The translations under genes were made by a program, and so were the position numbers. From JALENY01 sp036310185 (lineage in GTDB: Bacteria; Bacillota; Clostridia; Lachnospirales; Lachnospiraceae): DNA of 18,831 bases. The stretch's first letter is position 1. Each line of letters opens with the position of its first letter. This document shows, in pieces, positions 12,779 through 18,831 of this stretch. The DNA lies in contig JAXJSH010000121.1 in NCBI GenBank assembly GCA_036310185.1, positions 1 to 18,831 of the forward strand. The letters are read 5' to 3'. The notes below the pieces were generated by a model. It saw only the letters and a list, made by a program, of their open reading frames with translations, was not told the origin of the DNA and did not search any database.

Positions 12779-14756
12779 AAATACAGAAAAAACCAGCCAG
12801 TCCATGTGTGCGGTGGTAAAAGGTTACCCAATCGTGGTGCGAAATTCGGATAATCCGGAGAAAAATTTTGAGATTCCATTCGATGCACCGCTGTTTCACT
12901 GGTATAAAGATGAAGACAGGAATAGGCAGCTGACCGCTTATATGAAAGAAATTTTTCATATTTCGGAGGAGCATGTTCTGGCTGCAGTCAAAATGGCGGA
13001 TGAGGCGGAAGCGAAGTTCCACCGGGAACTGGAGCAGGAAGGCCAGCGTGTCTTGTGTGAAGTGGAGAAAAAGGGTACTTATGCGGTTGTTCTGGCGTCC
13101 CGCCCATACCAGAACGATCCGCTGGTCAACCATGAACTTCCGGAAATGTTTACAAGGCAGGGAATCCCGGTGCTGACGGCAGATTCTCTTGCTCAGACAA
13201 GAACCGTAGATTTAAGCCATTGCCGTCTGGATGTGGTAAATAATTATCATGCACGTATGCTTTCCTCTGCGATTCTGGCAGCGAAAAGTGAACATCTGGA
13301 ATATGTGCAGCTGGTCAGTTTCGGCTGCGGACATGATGCGTATTTGTCGGACGAAATCATCCGAATGATGAAAGAAATATCGGGAAAAGTTCCGCTGGTA
13401 TTGAAAGTGGATGAAAGCGACATCCAGGGTCCCCTGGGCATTCGGGTCCGTTCTTTTGTGGAAACCGTCTCCATGCGCAAAAAGCAGCAGAAAAATCAGG
13501 AGGTCCATGAATTGCAGGACCCGTATCCGGTAAAATTTACAAAACAGAGCAAAAAAGAAAAAATCGTTCTGGTGCCGAACACATCCCACGCTTTTTGCCG
13601 TGTGCTGTCTGCTGCTTTTAAGTCCCAGGGTGTTCGTACTGTTCCGCTGGAGATAGGACGGGAAGAGGCAATACGTCTGGGTAAGCAGTATGTACATAAT
13701 GATATCTGTTTTCCGGCACAGATCGTAATCGGGGAGGCTCTGGCCGCATTAAAGAGCGGAAAGTATGACCATAAAAAAGTGGCGATCGCCATGGGAAAAT
13801 ATGTTGGTGACTGCCGGCTGACCCATTATACGGCACTGCTTCGGAAGGCACTGGATGACGCAGGATACTCCCATGTGCCGATCCTGACCAATGACGATGA
13901 GGATTATCACAATATTCATCCGGCTTTCAAAATGAATCTGCTGTCTGCTGCTCCGATTGCTTTTGCGCTTCCGATGATTGATGCGCTGGAAGAACTTCTG
14001 AGAAAAATCCGTCCCTATAAATTGGAAAAGGGCAGTGCAAACCAGGCTTTCGAGCAGGCCATGGATGTGTTGATCGAAGGAATGGAACAGCATGGATTGC
14101 CAGGTGCGGCAAAAGGATTTGAAAAGGCCATTGCAATCATGAGAGAAGTAGCCTATGACCGCTCCAATCCGCGGCCCCAGGTTTTGATCGTAGGAGAATA
14201 TCTTCTGAATTTTCATCCGGGAGCCAACCATGATATTGAAGATTATCTGGAAAAGAACGGATTTGAAATTATCGAAGCGCGTATGACGGATGTTATCCGC
14301 AAGACCTACTTTTATCAGGATGCGCAAATCAAAGAGTATCATCTGAAAAAGCCGCTGGATAAAAAAGTCTGGTATCGTACTGCCAACAGTATTTTTAATA
14401 TAGCGCATAATGTGACGGATAAAATTGCTGTGAAACATCCGCTGTATGAGCCTGCCTGCCGGATGCAGGATTTGGTAAAAGAAAGCGATCCGATCATTCA
14501 CCATACCTTTGATGCGGGTGAGGGTGTACTGATTCCGGGAGAAATCCTGCATCACGCCAAAAAAGGCTGCCGTTCTTTCGTTATTTTGCAGCCTTTCGGC
14601 TGTTTACCGAACCATGTGGTGGGCCGGGGCATCAGCAAACGGTTAAAAGAGCTGCATCCGGATGCACAGATATTACCGCTGGATTACGATCCGGATGTGA
14701 GTTTTGCGAATATTGAGAACAGGCTGCAGATGCTGATCGAGGGCTGCAGCGTCTGA
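12735..14756 (+). CDS. Activase fragment 3: DUF2229 and HgdB-like C-terminal part
   Basis: From a GTG at 12735 the frame continues the same protein: DRIFMPSITTVPSE, then ASRPYQNDPLVNHELPEMF, FGCGHDAYLSDEI, NDICFPAQIVIGEAL, and a GANHDIEDYLEKNGFE region resembling the HgdB/2-hydroxyacyl-CoA dehydratase D-component. It ends with CRSFVILQPFGCLPNHVVGRG. Conserved cysteines in SFGCGH, NDICFP and PFGCLPNH are the type that hold iron-sulfur clusters in this family. No ribosome binding site precedes the GTG, so this is most likely the 3' part of one gene. A strong terminator follows at 14834. Confidence 0.8.
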   Translation: MDRIFMPSITTVPSENTEKTSQSMCAVVKGYPIVVRNSDNPEKNFEIPFDAPLFHWYKDEDRNRQLTAYMKEIFHISEEHVLAAVKMADEAEAKFHRELEQEGQRVLCEVEKKGTYAVVLASRPYQNDPLVNHELPEMFTRQGIPVLTADSLAQTRTVDLSHCRLDVVNNYHARMLSSAILAAKSEHLEYVQLVSFGCGHDAYLSDEIIRMMKEISGKVPLVLKVDESDIQGPLGIRVRSFVETVSMRKKQQKNQEVHELQDPYPVKFTKQSKKEKIVLVPNTSHAFCRVLSAAFKSQGVRTVPLEIGREEAIRLGKQYVHNDICFPAQIVIGEALAALKSGKYDHKKVAIAMGKYVGDCRLTHYTALLRKALDDAGYSHVPILTNDDEDYHNIHPAFKMNLLSAAPIAFALPMIDALEELLRKIRPYKLEKGSANQAFEQAMDVLIEGMEQHGLPGAAKGFEKAIAIMREVAYDRSNPRPQVLIVGEYLLNFHPGANHDIEDYLEKNGFEIIEARMTDVIRKTYFYQDAQIKEYHLKKPLDKKVWYRTANSIFNIAHNVTDKIAVKHPLYEPACRMQDLVKESDPIIHHTFDAGEGVLIPGEILHHAKKGCRSFVILQPFGCLPNHVVGRGISKRLKELHPDAQILPLDYDPDVSFANIENRLQMLIEGCSV

Positions 14757-14833
14757 AACAGTACAGGAAACAAAAACAGAATCAAAACCTGCGTCCGATT
14801 TTTCTATTTATCAGCAAATTAAAAAGAATGCTT

Positions 14834-14874
14834 AATATCACCAATTGCGGAAATGCAGTTGGTGATATTTTTTG
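14834..14874 (+). terminator. Strong intrinsic terminator after the activase gene
   Basis: A 15-bp stem (14834-14848 with 14855-14869, one G-T pair) with a 6-base GGAAAT loop leads straight into a run of T. The remaining sequence between 14757 and 15056 holds only the PadR promoter and operator region. Confidence 0.9.
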
Positions 14875-14963
14875 TAACAGGAAAGTGGGATTTTCGATGA
14901 ATCCTTGAACTGCTCATACTTTTGCTCAGATTTGTGTTTGCAATGGATAGTTCGATTTTTCTG

Positions 14964-14992
14964 TTGACAACCTGTATGAAACAGGTTAATAT
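14964..14992 (+). promoter_or_regulatory. Promoter of the PadR operon with an inverted repeat in its spacer
   Basis: TTGACA at 14964-14969 and TAATAT at 14987-14992 are 17 bp apart. The spacer is almost filled by a perfect inverted repeat, AACCTGT (14969-14975), five bases, ACAGGTT (14981-14987). A repressor bound there would block RNA polymerase. PadR regulators commonly repress their own operon, so this is the likely PadR site. Confidence 0.65.
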
Positions 14993-15003
14993 ATAATAAA
15001 ATT

Positions 15004-15024
15004 ATATATAAAATATTTATATAT
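15004..15024. promoter_or_regulatory. AT-only 9-bp palindrome in the PadR leader
   Basis: ATATATAAA (15004-15012) is perfectly repeated in inverse as TTTATATAT (15016-15024) with a 3-base loop, between the promoter and the ribosome binding site. It could be a second operator half-site pair or simple AT-rich sequence. Confidence 0.3.
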
Positions 15025-15056
15025 TAAAATAATACATATAAACAGGAGGTGGTTAC

Positions 15057-15374
15057 ATGTATTATCCTATTTCTTCTTTATTGATCGAATGTCTGATTCT
15101 GGCCGTTGTGAACAAACACGATTCTTATGGTTATGAGATAAGCCAGACAGTAAAACTTGTATCAGCAATCAAGGAATCAACATTGTATCCCATATTAAAG
15201 CGTCTGGAGGGGGACGGCTATCTGGAAACCTACAAAGAAGATTACCAGGGCAGAACACGCAAATATTATTCCATAACAGATGCAGGAAAAGAACAGCTCA
15301 AATTTCTGGAGCAGGAATGGAACATTTACAGAGATACGGTAGATGGAATTATTGAAGGGAGGTTGTTCGATTGA
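15057..15374 (+). CDS. PadR-family transcriptional regulator
   Basis: A 105-residue winged-helix repressor. Hallmarks are the N-terminal helix LLIECLILAVVNKHDSYGYEI, the recognition region ESTLYPILKRLEGDGYLE, and the wing GRTRKYYSITDAGKEQL. Length fits the short PadR-like (PF03551) class that regulates adjacent membrane-protein operons. The ATG follows AGGAGGT at an ideal distance. It overlaps the next gene by four bases (TTGA), so the two are translationally coupled. It probably represses its own operon through the inverted repeat at 14969-14987; the inducing signal is unknown, with cell-envelope stress as the usual expectation for this gene set. Confidence 0.92.
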   Translation: MYYPISSLLIECLILAVVNKHDSYGYEISQTVKLVSAIKESTLYPILKRLEGDGYLETYKEDYQGRTRKYYSITDAGKEQLKFLEQEWNIYRDTVDGIIEGRLFD

Positions 15375-15955
15375 ACAGGGAAATTTATTTAAAACAGCTG
15401 CAGAAATATTTGAAACGGCTGCCAAAAGAAGATTATGAACAGGCGATGGAGTATTTTAAGGAACATTTTGAAGATGCCGGTCCAGAAAAGGAACAGGAGG
15501 TAATCGAAGAACTGGGAAGCCCAAAAGAGGCAGCAGCAGAACTTTTAAAAAATCTTTTAGATCAGAAAACAGACAATCCTGAAACCGGAAAGAAATCTTC
15601 TGCAGGCAAAAATATATTGATTGCGGTTCTGGCAATGCTGGCGGCTCCTGTTGGAGTGCCTGTTCTTTTGGCCGGGTTACTTATCCTTTTTACGGGAGTC
15701 CTTCTTATGGCAGCATTGATCTTCTGTGCATTTGCGGTGATTGCAGCTGCTGTTCTTTCGGGTGGAAAAATGCTGATTCGTGGTCTCGCTGCAATACCAT
15801 ATTCTGTTTCAGGTTTTTGTATCATATCCGGATCAGGTCTGCTGTTGATGGGGCTGGCGGTTATCGTTTGTCTGGCACTTTGCAGATTATGTGTGCTGAT
15901 TGAACAGGGTATTGTTTCTGTTGTAAAGAAGTTCTTGCAGAAAAGGAGATCATAG
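15371..15955 (+). CDS. DUF1700 membrane protein
   Basis: A 194-residue protein. The cytoplasmic N-terminal helical domain (about 1-63) carries the DUF1700 signature: YLKQLQKYLKRLPKEDYEQAMEYFKEHFEDAG, then an EVIEELGSPKEAAAELL segment. Two or more long hydrophobic stretches follow (about 80-127 and 134-172), and the basic tail is KKFLQKRRS. It starts at a TTG overlapping the padR stop, with GGGAGG (15357-15362) eight bases upstream. DUF1700 proteins are commonly encoded between a PadR regulator and a DUF4097 protein, as here, and are thought to act as envelope-linked partners of them. The exact function is not established. Confidence 0.9.
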   Translation: MNREIYLKQLQKYLKRLPKEDYEQAMEYFKEHFEDAGPEKEQEVIEELGSPKEAAAELLKNLLDQKTDNPETGKKSSAGKNILIAVLAMLAAPVGVPVLLAGLLILFTGVLLMAALIFCAFAVIAAAVLSGGKMLIRGLAAIPYSVSGFCIISGSGLLLMGLAVIVCLALCRLCVLIEQGIVSVVKKFLQKRRS

Positions 15956-15958
15956 AAA

Positions 15959-17074
15959 ATGAAGAAAAGAACAAAACTTATTTTGCAGATCGGCGGATGT
16001 ATGATCCTGATTGGATTGTGTCTGGCAGGGATTGGAATAGCAGCAGGGGGCAAAAATTATGTGCTTCATACAGATTTGAACAAGTTAGATGGTTCTGCCA
16101 CGGAGGAACAATACAAGCTGCTGGAGGAAAAAACAGAACTGGGCGAACTGCAGATCATAGATGTGGATTTGGATAACTATGATTTCGAAGTACGGACATC
16201 GACAGATGAAAAATATTATTTGTATTACAATTTGCTGAGTGACAGTCAAAAAAGCGGGTTTTCCTATGAAGTGGAAGATGGTACTTTTACATTACGTGAA
16301 AAAAGGGAATCCAATGGAATTGTACAAGTGAATATAGACTTCCTGGTAGATGTATTTGGTGGAAATACATCCCGGAAAGACAAAGAAGAAACGTTTATCT
16401 TATATGTTCCGGAAGATTCCGGATTGGCTGTCTGCAAAATCAATATGTCAAATAGTGACTTATCTCTGAATGGATTAACCTGTGATGAGATTCAGATTAA
16501 TCTGGGATATGGCGGTTTTACGATGGAAAATTGTTCTTCAAAAGGCGGCCTTATCCACTTGTCAGATGGAAATATGAAAGCAGCTGGCAATGCGTTGACG
16601 GATATGGAAATATCATTGAATTATGGTGATATGCATCTGGATGGAGATTCTTTAAGCAATGTAAAAATAGATATGTCGGATGGAAATATGAAAGGAACTG
16701 ATATTTCATTAACGAATGGGGAAATATCATTAAATTATGGCAGCATATATCTGGACAAAAGTTCTCTTCGTAATTCCCGAATAGAAAAATCAGATGGTGA
16801 TCTGAGTGCAGATGAACTGAAAGTGCTTGGTGATGTTACCGTAGAAAGCAGTTACGGCGATGTGTCCATAAAGTTAAAAGAAGCGCAAAAAGATAAGATT
16901 TCACTGGATCTTGGGACTGCATACGGAAAAATAAGAATGGACGATTCGTTTATGGAAACAGGTTTCTTTTCCGGGGAAAACAGGAATTATTTTAAATATG
17001 TGGCATCGAATGAAGAGGGAATACTGGAAATTAATGCATCCGATGGAGATATTGAAATAAGCAGTTGCTCATAA
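15959..17074 (+). CDS. DUF4097-type beta-solenoid protein with 19-residue repeats
   Basis: A 371-residue protein with an N-terminal anchor helix (about 6-29), predicted to place the rest outside the membrane. From residue 162 to 275 the chain is six back-to-back 19-residue units, each ending in Ile. Several alternate between an SDGN-type turn (200, 238) and an NYG-type turn (219, 257). Degenerate units continue to the C-terminus (SDGDL, SSYGDV, AYGKI, SDGDIEI). This is the layout of the right-handed beta-solenoid DUF4097/adhesin-like family. AAGGAG precedes the ATG by 10 bases, and the gene begins three bases after the DUF1700 stop. It is the last gene of the operon. A role in envelope sensing or scaffolding is the family expectation. 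Confidence 0.88.
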   Translation: MKKRTKLILQIGGCMILIGLCLAGIGIAAGGKNYVLHTDLNKLDGSATEEQYKLLEEKTELGELQIIDVDLDNYDFEVRTSTDEKYYLYYNLLSDSQKSGFSYEVEDGTFTLREKRESNGIVQVNIDFLVDVFGGNTSRKDKEETFILYVPEDSGLAVCKINMSNSDLSLNGLTCDEIQINLGYGGFTMENCSSKGGLIHLSDGNMKAAGNALTDMEISLNYGDMHLDGDSLSNVKIDMSDGNMKGTDISLTNGEISLNYGSIYLDKSSLRNSRIEKSDGDLSADELKVLGDVTVESSYGDVSIKLKEAQKDKISLDLGTAYGKIRMDDSFMETGFFSGENRNYFKYVASNEEGILEINASDGDIEISSCS

Positions 17075-17317
17075 GAACGTAATTGAATCATAAGAACAGA
17101 GTTATTTGAAACAAAAAAGATGGTGTGATGAAGAATTCAGTTGAGATATGACAGCTTTAATAAATTTCAGGCAAAGTATCTATGTCTGAACACATTATTT
17201 ATGAAACTCTTGAATCGCTGTTTATGAAAACAGTTTGTAAAAGAGCATGAAACGAATACGGTAAATAAAGCAAACGGGGCAGCTTAACCGATGAAAGGAT
17301 AAGCTGCCCCGTTGTTT
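17073..17317. terminator. Bidirectional terminator between the converging DUF4097 and azlD genes
   Basis: AACGGGGCAGCTTA (17273-17286) pairs with TAAGCTGCCCCGTT (17300-17313), a 14-bp perfect stem with a 13-base loop. T-rich sequence follows on both strands (TTGTTT on plus, TTTGCTTTATTT on minus). It serves both converging operons. Nothing else is evident in the bases from 17075 to 17270. Confidence 0.85.
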
Positions 17318-17320
17318 CAT

Positions 17321-17635
17321 TCACCCGATTCCTGTAATCAGTTCAACCAGAAATACGCTGACACAAGCGATCATGGATACCGTGATCAGGCTTTTTCGCC
17401 GGTAGGCCAGAATCAGTGCCACAGCAAATCCGACCACAGCAGACCAGATATTGGATGTGGCGGAGAGTATGGCCGGGAAAGTCATAACTGCCAGAGTAAC
17501 ATAAGGAACATAATATAGAAATGATTTGATGAACGGACTTTTAATCTCTTTTCGAATCAGCGTAAGCGGCAAAAGACGAATCAGATAAGTAACACCCGCC
17601 ATAACAAGAATATATATGTAAATATTATGATTCAT
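17321..17635 (-). CDS. azlD: AzlD, small subunit of branched-chain amino acid exporter
   Basis: A 104-residue integral membrane protein with about four hydrophobic helices. It has the AzlD signatures YLIRLLPLTLIRK near the first helix and FLYYVPYVTLAVMTFPAIL in the middle. AzlCD form a two-subunit permease that exports branched-chain amino acids and analogues such as azaleucine. The start is the ATG at 17635 rather than the upstream one at 17653: AGGAGG lies a few bases before it. It overlaps the end of azlC by 11 bases, which indicates translational coupling. Confidence 0.92.
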   Translation of the reverse strand: MNHNIYIYILVMAGVTYLIRLLPLTLIRKEIKSPFIKSFLYYVPYVTLAVMTFPAILSATSNIWSAVVGFAVALILAYRRKSLITVSMIACVSVFLVELITGIG

Positions 17636-18347
17636 TGGAAGCCTCCTCTTCATCTTTTACCGGAAAGAAATATGCAGCTGCACCGGCAATCAGAATGGTC
17701 AGAATAATAATTTTGAAACCGGAAGAAATCCGGTTCAATACTGGTGCATAATCAAAGAGCAGGCTGCATGCCATGGATACGATCACCAGTCCGGCAATAA
17801 CTTTGTTGTCTCTTGCGGGCGGAATAATAACTGCAATAAACATGCCGTAAAGTGCCACGCTCAATGCGCTGATGGCGCGGGCCGGCAAAATATTACCGGA
17901 TACAATTCCGAGAAAGGTTCCGAATACCCATCCGAATGCAGAAACAAGAATACAGCCGTAAGAATACCAGGGACTGATCTTCCCCTTCTGACCGATGGAA
18001 ACACCGAAAATTTCATCTGTTACACCGTAGGCAACAAAAAAACGATGAAAAAATGGAACTTTTGTACTGAGTTTCTGTGACAATGCGCATGACATCAGGC
18101 AGTATCGCAGGTTGATGATCAGCTGCGTGAATGCCATCTCCAGATAGGAAGCGGAAGAAGCAATAAGCGATAAGCCTGCAAACTGTCCGGCACTGGTCAG
18201 ATTGCTGGCGGAAATAAGTACCGCCTGCCAGGTGGAAATTCCTGCATTTTTACACATAATACCAAAAGAAAAAGAAACCGCCATGTATCCAAGGCAGATG
18301 GGGATTCCGTCTCGTATACCTGCGGCAAAATTCAGTCGTCTGTCCAT
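17625..18347 (-). CDS. azlC: AzlC, large subunit of branched-chain amino acid exporter
   Basis: A 240-residue integral membrane protein with several hydrophobic helices. It has the AzlC signatures GIRDGIPICLGYMAVSFSFG at the N-terminus, SNLTSAGQFAGLSL, LRYCLMSCALSQKL and FFVAYGVTDEIFGVS. A charged cytoplasmic tail (PVKDEEEASNES) closes the protein, and its last codons overlap the azlD start. The gene has a consensus promoter about 105 bases upstream and a structured leader. The ATG at 18347 is preceded only by a weak GAAAG-type ribosome binding site, so modest translation is likely. No Lrp-type regulator (AzlB) is encoded nearby within the window. Confidence 0.93.
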   Translation of the reverse strand: MDRRLNFAAGIRDGIPICLGYMAVSFSFGIMCKNAGISTWQAVLISASNLTSAGQFAGLSLIASSASYLEMAFTQLIINLRYCLMSCALSQKLSTKVPFFHRFFVAYGVTDEIFGVSIGQKGKISPWYSYGCILVSAFGWVFGTFLGIVSGNILPARAISALSVALYGMFIAVIIPPARDNKVIAGLVIVSMACSLLFDYAPVLNRISSGFKIIILTILIAGAAAYFFPVKDEEEASNES

Positions 18348-18397
18348 AATTAAAAATCACTTTCATCATAAGTTTTTATATTGAAAAAAATTCGACG

Positions 18398-18441
18398 GTT
18401 CAGAAGAAGTCATTCACAAAATGTGTTCGCACCTTCTGAAC
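18398..18441 (-). promoter_or_regulatory. Hairpin in the azlCD leader, possible attenuator
   Basis: On the minus strand GTTCAGAAG pairs with CTTCTGAAC (plus positions 18433-18441 and 18398-18406), with an inner CACA/TGTG stem. Six bases later the minus strand runs into ATTTTTTTC. The hairpin lies within the predicted transcript between the azlCD promoter and the azlC start. It resembles an intrinsic terminator, but the gap before the T-run is slightly long. Confidence 0.45.
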
Positions 18442-18452
18442 AGATATAAAAA

Positions 18453-18481
18453 ATTGTACTATTTTATAAAGATAGTGTCAA
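18453..18481 (-). promoter_or_regulatory. Consensus promoter of azlCD
   Basis: On the minus strand TTGACA (plus 18476-18481), a 17-bp spacer, then TACAAT (plus 18453-18458). Eleven of twelve hexamer positions match sigma-A consensus. It diverges from the rRNA promoters on the plus strand. Confidence 0.8.
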
Positions 18482-18530
18482 GAATAGGAAGTATGTGAGT
18501 AGAATAGTCAAAAAAACATGAAAAAAGTTG

Positions 18531-18560
18531 TTGACAATTCCGTGGAAGACGTGCTATTAT
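18531..18560 (+). promoter_or_regulatory. rRNA-type promoter P1
   Basis: TTGACA (18531-18536) and TATTAT (18555-18560) are 18 bp apart, with an A-rich upstream stretch like an UP element. The 16 bases AAAAAAGTTGTTGACA recur exactly at 18617-18632, which is typical of tandem rrn promoters. Confidence 0.75.
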
Positions 18561-18626
18561 AGCTGAGTTGCGTCTGACAGATACAGATCAACCGAAAAAC
18601 AGCTTTGAAAAAAATAAAAAAAGTTG

Positions 18627-18653
18627 TTGACAAAGACTTTTAGATATGATAAT
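18627..18653 (+). promoter_or_regulatory. rRNA-type promoter P2
   Basis: TTGACA (18627-18632) follows the same A-rich block as P1. The best -10 is GATAAT (18648-18653) at 15 bp, or TAATCT at 17 bp; the exact -10 is uncertain. Confidence 0.65.
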
Positions 18654-18660
18654 CTATTTA

Positions 18661-18831
18661 AGCTGACTCGCGAGAGAATAACACAGACGAGTCGAAAAAC
18701 AAAGAACTTTGATAACTGAACAGTAGAACACATCGTATCAGAACTTATGAAAATAAGGGAAGATACATCTCGAAAATTCTTTAAGAGTAAACGAACGCTC
18801 TCGAAAGAGAGAACCAAAAAGAACAGTAAAC
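18661..18831 (+). other. Leader of an rRNA operon (16S gene expected just outside the window)
   Basis: After the tandem promoters come a GACTCG/CGAGTC hairpin (18665-18670 with 18688-18693) and a boxA-like stretch GAACTTTGATAACTGAACAG (18704-18723). A CTCTC-GAAA-GAGAG tetraloop hairpin follows (18798-18811), then an AACAGTAAAC end. This matches the untranslated leader of Clostridia rRNA operons, where boxA recruits antitermination factors and the leader pairs with the 16S trailer for processing. No mature 16S sequence (AGAGTTTGATC) is present yet. No protein-coding gene is credible here. Confidence 0.75.

Larger units (their letters stand above)
10330..14756 (+). pseudogene. 2-hydroxyacyl-CoA dehydratase activase-like giant protein, interrupted by two frameshifts
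   Basis: Three consecutive open frames together encode one clostridial protein of about 1,470 residues: two BcrA/BadF/HgdC activase (ASKHA ATPase) domains, a DUF2229 region with a CPFCMNHC cysteine cluster, and an HgdB-like C-terminal region. Homology runs smoothly across both junctions if one base is dropped at about 11017 (giving HAIAKQTIGGLAQG) and one at about 12731 (giving LAQKKVDRIFMPS). Both extra bases are Gs next to A-runs, so either true decay or consensus sequencing error is possible. HgdC activators use ATP to inject an electron into 2-hydroxyacyl-CoA dehydratases; the role of the fused giant form is not settled. The ATG at 10330 is preferred because GAGG lies five bases upstream. 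Confidence 0.85.

Noticed and set aside
13749..14555. 268-codon minus-strand frame
   Set aside because: It lies wholly opposite the HgdB-like part of the activase; length is explained by codon bias of the coding strand.
16442..16783. Regular repeats as a possible CRISPR array
   Set aside because: The repeats are in frame inside a coding gene and encode a solenoid motif; there are no unique spacers.
18557..18817. 86-codon minus-strand frame in the rRNA leader
   Set aside because: It overlaps tandem promoters and structured leader RNA, and shows low-complexity Phe/Leu/Ser composition typical of AT-rich non-coding DNA.

Overview
The window looks like a chromosomal segment from a low-to-mid GC gut Firmicute, most likely a member of the Lachnospiraceae (class Clostridia). 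The reasons are strong AGGAGG-type ribosome binding sites, AT-rich spacers with sigma-A promoters, and typical clostridial families: a PadR/DUF1700/DUF4097 operon, a giant acyl-CoA dehydratase activase, a Cytidylate_kin2 protein, and AzlCD. The right edge is the promoter and leader of an rRNA operon whose 16S gene should begin just beyond base 18831. No CRISPR array, tRNA, complete insertion sequence or phage gene was seen.

Region 1 (1-3310) is accessory-like and AT-rich. It holds a tail-anchored protein resembling the tubby-C/LURP-one/scramblase fold, a small helical ferritin-like protein, a two-membrane-segment protein of unknown family, and a broken MATE efflux gene. Two related palindromic intergenic repeats (about 82-120 and 1643-1712) lie on either side of the first two genes.

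Region 2 (3311-8760) is the most interesting. An XRE-cupin regulator (the PuuR architecture) precedes a PLP class III aminotransferase, a Cytidylate_kin2 P-loop protein and a single 881-codon gene that fuses an amino-acid/amine permease to a complete iron-containing alcohol dehydrogenase. The gap between regulator and aminotransferase carries two copies of a ~23-bp motif on either side of a promoter, then an intrinsic-terminator-like hairpin in the transcribed leader. I infer an amine or omega-amino-acid (GABA-like) utilisation unit: uptake, transamination to a semialdehyde, and reduction to a hydroxy acid or alcohol. The last step would be tethered to the transporter.

Region 3 (8761-14870) has a non-coding gap with a short ORF and a strong hairpin, then a membrane-anchored M23 metallopeptidase. 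After it comes a 4.4-kb gene for the 2-hydroxyglutaryl-CoA dehydratase-activator/DUF2229 protein, interrupted by two single-base frameshifts and closed by a strong terminator.

Region 4 (14871-17320) is a PadR-DUF1700-DUF4097 operon with an inverted repeat inside its promoter spacer. The DUF4097-type protein contains exact 19-residue repeats. A two-way terminator separates it from the minus-strand azlCD branched-chain amino acid exporter genes (17321-18347), which have a good promoter and a structured leader. Region 5 (18500-18831) carries tandem rRNA-type promoters and a rRNA leader.
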